64,000 nt of DNA from Ignavibacteria bacterium (GTDB lineage Bacteria; Bacteroidota; Ignavibacteria; Ignavibacteriales; Ignavibacteriaceae): contig JAFLBV010000001.1 in NCBI GenBank assembly GCA_017302895.1, positions 1,535,001 through 1,599,000 of the forward strand, in the 5' to 3' direction. Both the position numbers and the translations under genes were made by a program. Below, piece by piece: positions 9,101 to 17,878 of the stretch; position 1 is the first letter of the stretch, and every line of letters starts with the position of its first letter. Under the pieces are notes generated by a model. The model was given only the letters and a program-made list of their open reading frames with translations, searched no databases and was not told the origin of the DNA.

Positions 9101-11421
9101 AATTAAGAATTACAGACAGATTAAATGGTGAAATCGTCTTTGATACTCTAATGAAGAGAATGGTTCCGGAATTTAAAGATTCACTTATTGTGTCAATACC
9201 AATCAAGAACAGGTTGGGTGTCCACGCAATAAAAGCGATTCTCAACAATGATGGCAGGATACAAGAGATTTACAGCAATGATAATGAAGTAGAGACTTCA
9301 TTTATTGTGAGCAGCTCATCATCGCGCGATTATCTCAAGTACAGTAATGAAAATGTTGTAAAAGACTTTCTCTACTTTATTAATCCACAGAGGAAGCCAG
9401 AATCAGAGTCGGTGACAATCCAAATTGCGGACAATCCGACAATGTTATCTGCACAACAATTTACAGCACCTTTTGACTCATTTTACACGAAGGTATCTTT
9501 ATCGACACTTGCCAAAGAAAAGCGGTACTGGTTCAGGGTTAAGGATAATTTATCCGGTCAGTTTGGTTCTATAAGGTCGATATACCTCTCCACAAGAAAC
9601 GGGTTCGGTTTGGCAGACAGTATCTCATTTAGTGCTTCTGATCTCAAAAATGTAATATTTAAGGATTCACGGATGATTTTGAAGGATCAAAATGTGAGAC
9701 TCCAAATAACCGCATCCGGATACTATGATGGTAATTCGTCGACAATATCATACAACAATTCAAATGTTTTACAGTCAAGTACGGTATTAAGTCATAATGT
9801 TGCAGTATTTGAAGCCAGTTCAATGAAATTCCTTTATGTAAAATCTTTTAATTTGACTTTTGGAGATTATACTTATGAAGTCAACGAGTATAAGAAATTT
9901 CTGGACACACTGAATCCATCAAATCTAATCGTTGTTGCCGCTGCCTTCGATCCTTTTGTCGCCGATGCCAGTCTAAGAAATATGCTCAAGAACTACGGCA
10001 GCAAATACATCGATTCCTTAGCCAGAAGAGATTCCTGGTATATGGTCGGGAAAAAAAATACACCTGCCGGAATGATGCCTGAGGGTTGGAAGAAGATTGG
10101 TTTTGGTCCGGCAGTTTTTGATACAACAATTAATTTCAATCTGATTGATGGGAGTCTGATCTCTGTTCCAATAGGTCCCGTTACATCGTGGGATAGAATG
10201 GTTGTAAATGGTATATTCCCCGACTCGACTGCAATGAAGTTCAGAATTATCCATACTGATTCTTTAGGAACAACTGACACCACTTCATATCTGTCAAACA
10301 TTAGTGGTTCCTATGATCTGTCACTCCTGAATAGTTTACCTGTAAAAACGATGAGGGTGTTGGCCAATTTTGAATCATTTGACAAAAAGTCCAGCCCTCA
10401 ATTAAGCGGACTTTTCGTTACATACAAAGATTTTACTGAGGTGGGTACTAATTATCAGAGTGTGGTATTATCTTCTGACACAGTTTTGCCCAATCGGGAT
10501 GTCAGTCTTAACTTCAAAGTTTTTAACGGGAGCGAAACAGAAGCAAAAAATTTCAAGGTAAAAGTTGAAAATAAAATTGGTAACAATACACCTGTGAAGG
10601 TTTTTGAGCAAACTGTTGATTCACTTGGAGTTTTCAGTAACAAGAAATTTGCCGTTACTTTTAAAACTCCGATTGATGTTGGCACCGGGCAACTCATAAT
10701 TACTGTTGATCCCGATAATGTTCTGAAAGAATTCTATAAAGACAACAACACTTACACGATTCCTTACTTTATCAAAGGCGACACATCGAAACCGTATTTG
10801 ACTCTTGCTGTTGATGGAGTAGATGTACCTGATGGTGAGTATATAAATCCTAAGGCTGAAATAAAGATTGAGCTTTATGACTTCTCTTCGATACCGCTTC
10901 AGGATACTTCAACAATCTCTATGAGGCTAAACGGTTCTCCGGTATTTTTCAGATCTCAGGGAGTTTCATATTCGTTTAACAATTCAAATCCAAAAGTTAC
11001 TGTTACCTACAAACCGGAATTTAAGGACGGAGATTACGAGTTTAATGTTGTAGCAAGAGGTAATTCAAGTTCATTTGCCGATACAGCAAGGATAGCAAAG
11101 AAGTTCTCGGTTGTAAACGAAGCCAAACTTTTGAATGTATATAACTATCCAAATCCTTTCCCAAATGAGACTTGGTTCACCTTCAAACTCACTCAGATAC
11201 CCGAGGAATTGAAAGTTATCATTTATACGGTTGCAGGCAGAAAAATCAGAGAGATTGTTGTACCTGTCAATCAATTAAAATACGATTTCAACAAGATTTA
11301 CTGGGATAGCAGGGACGAGGATGGTGATCCTGTTGCCAGCGGGGTTTACCTTTACAGAATCGTGATGAAGAAGGGTGAAAAAGTGGAAAGAATTACGGAG
11401 AAACTGGCTATAGTTCGTTGA
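6109..11421 (+). CDS. porU: PorU-like type IX secretion system sortase (C25 peptidase)
   Basis: A 1770-residue exported giant. The ATG at 6109 is chosen over an in-frame upstream ATG at 6013 because it starts directly at a signal peptide (MLRYFILIPFLVISLHSQ) and because the longer version would run into the previous gene. The gingipain-type C25 domain lies around residues 600-930: the catalytic His is in YVGHSG (His823) and the Cys in FGCSTG (Cys854), with the usual spacing and a following SNSSLGF segment. Long beta-rich repeats follow, including a CARDB-like stretch (about 1450-1570). The C-terminus (NYPNPFPNETWF to the end) is a T9SS/FlgD-like Ig domain. PorU cleaves the C-terminal signal of T9SS cargo at the cell surface and attaches it to surface polysaccharide; the adjacent glycan genes fit that. 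A non-sortase C25 peptidase is the alternative. Confidence 0.78.
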   Translation: MLRYFILIPFLVISLHSQDKISGYQESGQKLQFTIQPEPVSIAKLTDDVRQKKLSYYDESRPGEISLPSKSLFVALPPGAEVTVDFRIIEKRTEDFNPSINPEANLTHDTTISLNFEPKVVLEQMRNEVIEILGYFEIKGVRVVHLKFNQYNFNVGSSKLEIIDKVEFTINSNKPLLNYNSGIRFSDESRKLFSGMLVNPESVDKFASATSVNDTTGNWIDFSAAYVKIGVAKDGIYRVYGSDLQGMGVSIGEIQPATLQLLKKGIQQEIFVFDGSDNRFDATDYIEFLGERNMGSANYRTPNAYGVPYNEYFDRFTDTTVYWVTWNRSAGKRVQTALQNLQATADTLKAYTELVHQEQDRSYLNFDGNLVRRDLPYFYENKTFYWQNINAPTTLSSRSYTFNISELDPGDSVRFFSRIASGASSNATSSHSLVMQIGTLYPTYDSSYLDRYDRIVLKGSAPSSLFANGNNTLKVVSYPTGTSINTVWVDWVEMEYSRKLKATNDSLVFKFPYSANSTVKNIEITNVASDSLILWKRGSGIKKIFASRTGNSLVIQDTVAKSDNYFLVKNSSILKPTLYYKKNWKNLRNPSLKADYLAVSIDAFAQPIRQHLGYLKNSSQLDTMFIDMNDVYDEYSYGYFSTEALRSFFRTTQTVWQSPYPDYAMLVGSAAWDYRLSHSTALGIKPKKNLVPSFGSPLSDNLLSVFDSTNSYIPQIVTGRIPAKSNDDVNRYFTKLAAHYTQKYDRFNKRVLLLSGGVDESQANEFRDQNTVLAQKFKVRPYSFDYNQYYRTFNPFSNYGPFPLDEVDANIKKGGVILSYVGHSGTFHWDNDIRTPSQLLNNVGKGSLLTDFGCSTGKFGEPDVDCFAEQFLMYPTGQPIAYISNSSLGFTSTASVAPYLFYTSIINDSIWKPADALRTAKTKMLQQYGNSTTNQLFTMTNTYFGDPFLGLKIPPKSNFLFDTEAMIISPKNPDDTQDSIKVILQYNNYGSAINDSLQLRITDRLNGEIVFDTLMKRMVPEFKDSLIVSIPIKNRLGVHAIKAILNNDGRIQEIYSNDNEVETSFIVSSSSSRDYLKYSNENVVKDFLYFINPQRKPESESVTIQIADNPTMLSAQQFTAPFDSFYTKVSLSTLAKEKRYWFRVKDNLSGQFGSIRSIYLSTRNGFGLADSISFSASDLKNVIFKDSRMILKDQNVRLQITASGYYDGNSSTISYNNSNVLQSSTVLSHNVAVFEASSMKFLYVKSFNLTFGDYTYEVNEYKKFLDTLNPSNLIVVAAAFDPFVADASLRNMLKNYGSKYIDSLARRDSWYMVGKKNTPAGMMPEGWKKIGFGPAVFDTTINFNLIDGSLISVPIGPVTSWDRMVVNGIFPDSTAMKFRIIHTDSLGTTDTTSYLSNISGSYDLSLLNSLPVKTMRVLANFESFDKKSSPQLSGLFVTYKDFTEVGTNYQSVVLSSDTVLPNRDVSLNFKVFNGSETEAKNFKVKVENKIGNNTPVKVFEQTVDSLGVFSNKKFAVTFKTPIDVGTGQLIITVDPDNVLKEFYKDNNTYTIPYFIKGDTSKPYLTLAVDGVDVPDGEYINPKAEIKIELYDFSSIPLQDTSTISMRLNGSPVFFRSQGVSYSFNNSNPKVTVTYKPEFKDGDYEFNVVARGNSSSFADTARIAKKFSVVNEAKLLNVYNYPNPFPNETWFTFKLTQIPEELKVIIYTVAGRKIREIVVPVNQLKYDFNKIYWDSRDEDGDPVASGVYLYRIVMKKGEKVERITEKLAIVR

Positions 11422-12937
11422 TATCGAGAATCCGGTAAACAGAGTAGTCATCAATTGTGCCTAACTGAGTCAGTTTCAAACCCTGTTTCGACAGAGGAGA
11501 AATTTCTTCTTTTGAAATAAGATATTTGGCATGATATTTTTTTAGAATTGAATTTTTTTCCTTAATATAAGAAGTGCTGAAGTATTTATCCACATCAGCA
11601 CTTTTTTCTTTTGTTCCGGGAATCGCCGGATTTGGGTAATAGTAGGCAACGACATTTTGATGTGTCGTTCTTGAGATCATTACTGAAACAGGCATGGGTG
11701 CAAGAATTATGCCGCCATCTTTAATCCATTCATCTAATTGTTGATACTCATGGTAATACCTAAAATTTGAATGGTAACCAAGCGGTTTATTTTTAAGAAT
11801 GTCAGGAAAAAGTGATATTGTTGTGAACGAAAACTGCATTTGCATTATCAGCAGAATTCCGGCAGTTAAAAAAAATGTCACTCGATGAGTTTTGCCCTTT
11901 GTCAACCATTTTGTTATCAACCACTCGATGGTAAGAAAGTGAAGCACCAAAGTCAAAAGTACAATGAATCTTGCAAGCGGTTCGTTTTTTAAAAAGAAAT
12001 AATTTAGTGTTAAGAGGGGGGTCAAAAGGAGAAGAATCAGCAGGCGGAAATCATATTCCCTTCTCTTTAACTTTTCGATTATCATTGTTATCGATGGTAA
12101 GAGAAGCAGAGCAATAGTATATATGGTTTTATAATAAAACTGGTAAGCCTCCGGGAGATTGAAAACACTTAAATTCGGAGCGGAAGAAATAAATTTTAGG
12201 ACAGGGTAATAGGGCCAAAAAAAAGTCAGAATCAGAGAGATTACAGGCATTACCATCATCAGGATTTTTTTTTTGTTCCATTCATTACTCATAAGGGATT
12301 TTGCACCAATGACGAGCATTAAATAAGTTCCGGATAACGGGTGGATGGTGAATACAAGTGCTGTAAGCAACGTGAAGGATAAATATGTACTCACACTCAT
12401 GTCAATTCGGATTTTGGAAATCACAATCAACAACACAGGAAATGCAGCCCGATACGGGTACCCCAGTGTCACGGGTATGAGTGAAAAATCGTAGACTCCG
12501 CTTGATCCGGGTGCGTAAATCCAAAATCCCAACAGTACTAAAAGGACTATCAGTGAATATTTAAAGTCGCCGAACATGTATCTTGCCGTTATTCTGACAC
12601 TATACAAGAAAAATATCAGATTAAAAATCCCCGCGATGCTAAAAATAATTAGCGGAGATAAGCCGGTGAGTTTTGCAGTTAGTCCGAGTAGTTGATGATA
12701 GGGAGTTAAAATGTGAGAGATATTTCCCGCTCTAATATACGGGTCAACAGGGTTGAACAGATTATCTCTGAAGGCGGTTATCTGAGCAACATGATCCCAA
12801 ATATCATAGTTAACATAGAAACACTCGAGGAATATTGTACCAATTATCCCGTACACCAAAAGGAGGGCGCATGCTGTGTAAAAAGACTTTTCAGAAAATA
12901 TCAGAGAGTCAGTATTTAACGATGAAATTTTTTTCAA
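11408..12937 (-). CDS. Polytopic membrane protein, GT-C-like, paralogue A
   Basis: A 509-residue protein with about 11-12 membrane segments and a soluble C-terminal part from about residue 385. I do not recognise a named family, but the first extracytoplasmic loop (an acidic YDIWDHVAQ followed by SHILTPYHQLLGL) has a GT-C glycosyltransferase-like layout. It is clearly related to the protein at 14753-16228: SH-TPYH, the following G-L-A-L spacing, and a C-terminal GYHSN / ILAP pattern are shared in the same order. Its 3' end overlaps the end of porU by 14 bases, tail to tail, with no terminator between. A role in transfer of lipid-linked sugars is inferred only from topology and neighbours. Confidence 0.6.
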   Translation of the reverse strand: MKKISSLNTDSLIFSEKSFYTACALLLVYGIIGTIFLECFYVNYDIWDHVAQITAFRDNLFNPVDPYIRAGNISHILTPYHQLLGLTAKLTGLSPLIIFSIAGIFNLIFFLYSVRITARYMFGDFKYSLIVLLVLLGFWIYAPGSSGVYDFSLIPVTLGYPYRAAFPVLLIVISKIRIDMSVSTYLSFTLLTALVFTIHPLSGTYLMLVIGAKSLMSNEWNKKKILMMVMPVISLILTFFWPYYPVLKFISSAPNLSVFNLPEAYQFYYKTIYTIALLLLPSITMIIEKLKRREYDFRLLILLLLTPLLTLNYFFLKNEPLARFIVLLTLVLHFLTIEWLITKWLTKGKTHRVTFFLTAGILLIMQMQFSFTTISLFPDILKNKPLGYHSNFRYYHEYQQLDEWIKDGGIILAPMPVSVMISRTTHQNVVAYYYPNPAIPGTKEKSADVDKYFSTSYIKEKNSILKKYHAKYLISKEEISPLSKQGLKLTQLGTIDDYSVYRILDINEL

Positions 12938-13042
12938 TTGAGAGTTTTGCCGGATTTTTCATATTTTACGGGTTCAAGTTAACAATTTAACTTCTTAATG
13001 ACTATTATAGATTTTTGCTTTTTAAACTGATTGTAAGTATTT

Positions 13043-14713
13043 ATGAATTATACTAGAATAATTGAATGGGTCAAGACAGAGCAATACAAACTACTGTTTA
13101 TTCTAATAGTGACATTGTACATTATAATATACGCACCTTATGGTCTCACAGAGGCAGATGATGGTTTTATAACCGGGCTCTCTTGGAGAATCTTCAACGG
13201 AGAGATCCCGTACAAAGATTTTATTTATGTACGACCTCCATTATCACCACTTTTCCACAGCTTGCCTTTATTTGTCCTCCACCATGACTATGTCATTTTT
13301 TTTGAGAGAGCATTTTTCTATATAAGTCTTGGTATCAGCAGTCTCTTAGCGTCAAAGTCCTTTAGTAAAATCTTTGATTTTGAAAAGAATAAACTGGATA
13401 AATATTTGTTGGCATCAGTCGGCTTTGTTTTTTCAGTTGCAACATTTCCACCCACTGCATGGCACACTGTTGATGGAGTACTTTTTGGTTCAATTGGAAT
13501 TTACTTCCTCATTGGAGATAATTCCAAAAAGGGAATCTCAATTGGAATATTCTTCCTGTTTCTCTCAGCGCTTACAAAGCAATCATTTTATCTGATGCCA
13601 ATAGCAGGGATTATCTTCTTGTATTTGAGCAAACACACACGATTTACGATTATAACCGCGGGTGGTACCCTCATTCTTCTGCTTATTGTTTTTGGTCTTA
13701 TACTGGAGTATTTTGGTGCGCTGGATGAATTCATAGTTCAGACTAGTTCAGCCTCTTCGATTAAAGAGGCCTACACTGCCGGTGTATATAAATATCTCCA
13801 TTCTGATCTCATATTCATCTTCTTATCCATTGTCATCTGGAGATTAATAAAATATGTTGGAGAGTACAGGAATTACACAATCAGCTTGGCTCTTCTTCCT
13901 TATTTATACACATTTTTTATTTTTGTTTATCCATTAGCATTTTTTATTAACAGAATATTTTTTAAACAGATGTCGACTTTAGAATTTCTCAAAATTCAAT
14001 TCCGAGATGAATTTGCGACAATCACATTTCTGCTGGCTTTAATGTATATGCTGTTTGATTTCAAAAATCTTTATAAACCTTGGGCATTTTTGTTGTTATT
14101 GTTTCTGTCCTGGAGCAGCTCGATCAGTTGGGCACACACGAGTCCGCATCTCTTTTCGACCCCAATTATAATGATATCACTCATGGGGGCACGCCAAATG
14201 CTGAATCTGACAAATCTTCAACGATTCTTATTATATCTGCTAGTCTTCGGAATGATCTCATACTTTATTGGTTATCAAAAACCTCACTATAGTGATACAA
14301 AAAGTGAGATTGTTTATGACTTATCAGATATAACTCCGGCGCTAAAGTACATTAAAGGTGACGAAAAGATTTGCTTCAAACTGAATGAGCTAGACTCCCT
14401 CGTTCGGAAATACGGGAACAACTCGAAAGTCCTCCCCTTCATGCCGTTAATTAATTTCTTTCAGGGCTCGATATCCCCTTTACCAATAGATTATGCCATT
14501 AATTGTGAAATTGCAAATAAACATGACAAAGTGTTTGCGGAATTGGTTAAAAAACGAACTGTGGTTTTTATCGATCGGGACTGGTGGCAAATCGAGCAAT
14601 CACTCGGTGACTATAAGAGAATGTATGGATCGATAATTACATACCGGGTCACAAATGAATGGGCAAAAATTGACAGTACAGATTGTTATTATATATATGC
14701 AGCTCCCAAATAG
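13043..14713 (+). CDS. GT-C family membrane glycosyltransferase (GT39-like)
   Basis: A 556-residue polytopic protein. The first loop carries EADDGFITGLSWRIFNGEIPYKDF followed by RPPLSPLF; the acidic pair and the GEIPY-x-DF-x-PP arrangement are hallmarks of GT39/ArnT-like glycosyltransferases that use polyprenyl-phosphate sugars. About 12 membrane helices are followed by a soluble C-terminal domain from about residue 430. It is transcribed divergently from paralogue A (105 bases between starts) and convergently with paralogue B (39 bases). No hairpin separates the convergent 3' ends. Donor and acceptor are unknown. Confidence 0.68.
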   Translation: MNYTRIIEWVKTEQYKLLFILIVTLYIIIYAPYGLTEADDGFITGLSWRIFNGEIPYKDFIYVRPPLSPLFHSLPLFVLHHDYVIFFERAFFYISLGISSLLASKSFSKIFDFEKNKLDKYLLASVGFVFSVATFPPTAWHTVDGVLFGSIGIYFLIGDNSKKGISIGIFFLFLSALTKQSFYLMPIAGIIFLYLSKHTRFTIITAGGTLILLLIVFGLILEYFGALDEFIVQTSSASSIKEAYTAGVYKYLHSDLIFIFLSIVIWRLIKYVGEYRNYTISLALLPYLYTFFIFVYPLAFFINRIFFKQMSTLEFLKIQFRDEFATITFLLALMYMLFDFKNLYKPWAFLLLLFLSWSSSISWAHTSPHLFSTPIIMISLMGARQMLNLTNLQRFLLYLLVFGMISYFIGYQKPHYSDTKSEIVYDLSDITPALKYIKGDEKICFKLNELDSLVRKYGNNSKVLPFMPLINFFQGSISPLPIDYAINCEIANKHDKVFAELVKKRTVVFIDRDWWQIEQSLGDYKRMYGSIITYRVTNEWAKIDSTDCYYIYAAPK

Positions 14714-14752
14714 AACTATTTTGACTTTTTTGTGAGTGATGGGTGATTGCAA

Positions 14753-16228
14753 TCAATTCCCTCTCTTGAAAAGAGTATATAATGAATCTGAATAAACGGC
14801 CTTTAGGTCCGGATATGATTCCCGCAATTTTAAAGTAGGTTTTCCTCTTGGAATTAGAAGGTAAGAAAACTGTATATTTTGATTCAATAATATTCCTGGG
14901 TCGCAATCGTTGTCATAAAACTGTTCAACGATTTTATTTCTGAAATGGAATTTTTCAGGATCGACAAATGGGTCTGAATGCTTTATTGCCAGCACTTTTA
15001 CACCGGTAAGTGAGGGCAGAATCCACGATTCATTCGTTGGGGCGAGTAGAACCATTCCTTTCGGAAGTATTGAATAGACCGGCTTTAGTCTGGAAACGAA
15101 ATTAATATTCGAGTGATAAGAAAGAGGTGTACCGTTTTGGATGTCCTTATAAAAGGAAAGTGATTTGAAAGCTATATAGAATTGGGGTACTGCCAAAATA
15201 CTTAAAATAAGTAAATAGCCAATTTGGAGTTTCCTCTTTGGGATGTTTACGCCATTTTTGATCACCAATACTGTTAAGATTTGGAGACAGAATGCAATGT
15301 ATAGTACGATTCTTCCGATGATATTTGAATGAAGGAATAAATAGTTTATTAAATACATAATGCAAAACACTAGCAGAGAAGTTAGCATTATCCTTTTTGA
15401 TGGTGCCTTGACTTGCGATTGAAAAAGCAAGTACAATCCTGGGATTGCCGGGATAAGGCATAGAATGAACTGACCCTCATAAAAAATCTTATAATCACTA
15501 AAAAACATTATTTTGCCGGACGAGAATATTGTCTCGAAAACCGGGAAAAACGGCCAGCTAAATGTTAATAGTATCGAGATTATCAAATACGAAAGATAGA
15601 CTGCTTTTATAGTCTTTCGCAGATTTTCTAAATATAAAATTTGGGTACTTAACATTATGAATAAAAATAATCCAGAAAGAGGATGTATTAGAAATACCAC
15701 TGACACTAGCGGGACGACAAACAGATTTTTGAGTTTTTTTTCTTTAACCGGAAAAAATGACAAAGTAATCAGGGCCAGCGAGAATGCCAGCCTGTAGGGA
15801 TAAACAGCAGTTTTCATCAAATGACTAAATTGATAATAACCGCTGTAACCAGGGGCCAAAAACCACAGGAATAACAGGGTTAACAGCAGTATACTTGCCA
15901 AATTTGAATCTTTTAGGAATCTGTCTGCAAAAATGTACACAGCGAAAATGAAAATTATGACATTGATTAATCCTATGACGGGCGACAAAAAGAATGGAGA
16001 AATATTTAGCAGTCGTGCTATCAGACCCCAAAATAGATGGTAGGGTGTAAAAAGGTGGGAATATTTTGTGTCAAATGAATATGGATGTGAAGGATCTAGT
16101 GGTGCATCAGCAAAAGATTTCATTGCAGCGAAATGTTCCCAATCATCATTGGACCTGTCATAGTTCGACATGAAGAACAATCCAAAGAATGTGTAAAGAC
16201 ATAGTATTACCGAAAAAGTAATAAACAT
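14753..16228 (-). CDS. Polytopic membrane protein, GT-C-like, paralogue B
   Basis: A 491-residue membrane protein, related along its length to the protein at 11408-12937. Shared landmarks are an acidic loop (DDWEHFAAM), SHLFTPYHLFWGL after it, multiple hydrophobic helices, and a soluble end with SYHSN and VLLAPTNES. The frame stays open for about 18 codons upstream of the ATG at 16228 but offers no other good start codon there. Function is not recognised; by topology it may be a GT-C glycosyltransferase or a related glycan-handling protein. It lacks the RPP motif of the neighbour at 13043. Confidence 0.6.
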   Translation of the reverse strand: MFITFSVILCLYTFFGLFFMSNYDRSNDDWEHFAAMKSFADAPLDPSHPYSFDTKYSHLFTPYHLFWGLIARLLNISPFFLSPVIGLINVIIFIFAVYIFADRFLKDSNLASILLLTLLFLWFLAPGYSGYYQFSHLMKTAVYPYRLAFSLALITLSFFPVKEKKLKNLFVVPLVSVVFLIHPLSGLFLFIMLSTQILYLENLRKTIKAVYLSYLIISILLTFSWPFFPVFETIFSSGKIMFFSDYKIFYEGQFILCLIPAIPGLYLLFQSQVKAPSKRIMLTSLLVFCIMYLINYLFLHSNIIGRIVLYIAFCLQILTVLVIKNGVNIPKRKLQIGYLLILSILAVPQFYIAFKSLSFYKDIQNGTPLSYHSNINFVSRLKPVYSILPKGMVLLAPTNESWILPSLTGVKVLAIKHSDPFVDPEKFHFRNKIVEQFYDNDCDPGILLNQNIQFSYLLIPRGKPTLKLRESYPDLKAVYSDSLYTLFKRGN

Positions 16229-16517
16229 GCTTCGCTTTTCTAAGAATACTATTCCGGTTGTATCTTTAGTTTCTATTCGTTCTCTCTACACATTTGTATT
16301 TGATTGGAACATAAATTTTTTGAACTGCAAATTATTAAATTGTCAGGAGAGTAACATATCTAAAGCCTAGAATTCAAAAATTCTTTTTTTGCGAAATATT
16401 TGCACCAATAATCTGATTATTGAGTCAATTTCCGGTTAATCTCCAGTAATAATAGTATTTATCGATGACTGCTGACAAATTTCAAAAAAAAATTTAACTA
16501 AAATCGAAAAAATGTGA
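16229..16517. other. AT-rich intergenic stretch, no gene seen
   Basis: About 290 bases between the start of paralogue B and the promoter-like site at 16518. It is AT-rich with many short T and A runs. No open frame with coding character, tRNA shape or repeat was found. It must hold the promoter of the minus-strand gene, which I could not place. Confidence 0.5.
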
Positions 16518-16548
16518 TTGATTAACAGCATATATTTTACTATTTTTG
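16518..16548 (+). promoter_or_regulatory. Bacteroidota-type promoter candidate for the epimerase gene
   Basis: TTG at 16518-16520, exactly 20 bases, then TATTTTTG at 16541-16548, which matches the Bacteroidota -7 element TAnnTTTG fully. It would give a leader of about 125 bases ahead of the gene at 16682. Pattern match only. Confidence 0.45.
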
Positions 16549-16623
16549 TTATTAAAGATGGCTTAATGTTCTTTAGTGCATTGCGTAGTGATTTCGAGGG
16601 TGGTACAGTTATTTTGTGTTGTA

Positions 16624-16649
16624 GCGGAGAAGCGGGCTCTGCATTTTTT
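16624..16649 (+). terminator. Attenuator-like hairpin with T-run in the epimerase leader
   Basis: GCGGAG (16624-16629) pairs with CTCTGC (16637-16642), including one G-U pair, and is followed by A and six T. It lies between the candidate promoter and the start codon of the gene at 16682, so it could act as a leader terminator. The stem is only 6 bp; it may be fortuitous. Confidence 0.35.
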
Positions 16650-16681
16650 AGTTTGGTTAGAACCCCCTTTTAGGAAAGCGA

Positions 16682-17632
16682 ATGAATATTCTTGTTACCG
16701 GTGGACTTGGAGCTGTTGGTACTGCCCTGATTCCTGAGTTGGAAAAAAGAGGCCACAGCGTTTTTGTTATTGATATTGATACACACCATTTCGCGCAAAA
16801 TTATGCTCGTATAGATGTCAGCGAGTTCCGTCAGTTGGAACAGCTTTGGACTGGTGGTGGTTGGGAGAGAGGTTATATGAACTCTCCCCGAAAGTTTGAT
16901 ATGGTGTTTCATCTTGCTGCTGAGTTTGGCAGATGGAACGGCGAAGACTATTATGAAACCCTTTGGAAAACAAATGCCATTGGGACCAAAAATATTTTAA
17001 AAATGCAGGAAAAAGAGGGATTTAAGGCCGTTTATTTCAGTACATCTGAAGTCTATGGCGATTTCAAGGATGTTATGGTGGAATCGGTCATGGATAATTA
17101 TGAAGTGAAGCAGATGAACGACTATGCTCTCACTAAATGGGTAAATGAGCAGCAGGTTATGAATTCCGCAATTATGTCAGGCACGGAAAGTGTAAGAGTC
17201 AGGCTGTTCAATTCCTACGGACCGGGTGAATATTACAGTCCCTACCGTTCAGTAATTTGTTTGTTCGCCTACAGTGCGCTGCACAATTTACCTTTCACAG
17301 TTTACAAAGATCATTTCAGAACAAGTATTTACATCAAAGATGTTGTGAATGCGCTCGCAAACATATCAAATAATTTCAACCCCGGAGAAGTGTACAACAT
17401 CGGGGGTACCGATTATCACAATATCGAAACAATTTCATCAAAGATTCTGAACTACCTCGGCAAAGATGACAGTATGGTTACATACAAAGAATCGGAGATA
17501 CTTACCACAAAGCAGAAAAAAGTTGATTCATCAAAAGCACAGAAAGACCTCGGTTTGAAAGTGACGGTGAATCTGGATCAGGGGATTGCCAACACCATTC
17601 AGTGGATGAAAAAGGTTTATAAGCAGGTCTGA
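16682..17632 (+). CDS. NAD-dependent sugar epimerase/dehydratase (extended SDR)
   Basis: A 316-residue cytoplasmic protein of the extended short-chain dehydrogenase family. The Rossmann start TGGLGAVG (residues 6-13) is the GxxGxxG dinucleotide site, HLAAEFG is at 77-83, Ser/Thr of FSTSEVYG lies near 120, and the catalytic pair is Tyr148/Lys152 in YALTK. SRVRLFN-like VRVRLFNSYGPGE and the C-terminal GGTDYHN and KDLGL-like segments are typical of nucleotide-sugar epimerases or dTDP-glucose 4,6-dehydratase-like enzymes. It probably makes a sugar nucleotide for the glycan genes upstream, although it is separated from them by about 450 bases. The exact substrate cannot be told. Confidence 0.8.
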   Translation: MNILVTGGLGAVGTALIPELEKRGHSVFVIDIDTHHFAQNYARIDVSEFRQLEQLWTGGGWERGYMNSPRKFDMVFHLAAEFGRWNGEDYYETLWKTNAIGTKNILKMQEKEGFKAVYFSTSEVYGDFKDVMVESVMDNYEVKQMNDYALTKWVNEQQVMNSAIMSGTESVRVRLFNSYGPGEYYSPYRSVICLFAYSALHNLPFTVYKDHFRTSIYIKDVVNALANISNNFNPGEVYNIGGTDYHNIETISSKILNYLGKDDSMVTYKESEILTTKQKKVDSSKAQKDLGLKVTVNLDQGIANTIQWMKKVYKQV

Positions 17633-17806
17633 TTGGAATAGTTTTTGTCGTTTTAGAGACGACGCGCTTTCGGGCAAGGTAGAGAGAGAGTGAGAGGCCT
17701 TTCTATAATTTTAGTCTACTCAGGGTGAAACAGCCGTCCATCAAAAGAATTCGCACCTCTTTTTCGAATAAGTACTTTATTTTTTACGAAGTACCCTCCC
17801 TGAAAA

Positions 17807-17837
17807 TTGTTTTTCTCCCAAAAAAATATTATATTTG
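17807..17837 (+). promoter_or_regulatory. Bacteroidota-type promoter candidate of the rplM operon
   Basis: TTG at 17807-17809, a 20-base spacer, then TATATTTG at 17830-17837, a full match to TAnnTTTG. It sits about 40 bases upstream of the rplM start, at the expected place for a ribosomal protein operon. The rest of 17633-17878 shows no gene. Confidence 0.55.
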
Positions 17838-17878
17838 TGGTCTTTCAAAAAACTTAACTTGTAGTTGGAGGAATAGCT

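Noticed and set aside
16229..16681. Possible small RNA or tRNA in the AT-rich gap
   Set aside because: No cloverleaf, no GTTCRANNC arm and no compact GC-rich structure; only one short hairpin with T-run in the leader of the next gene.
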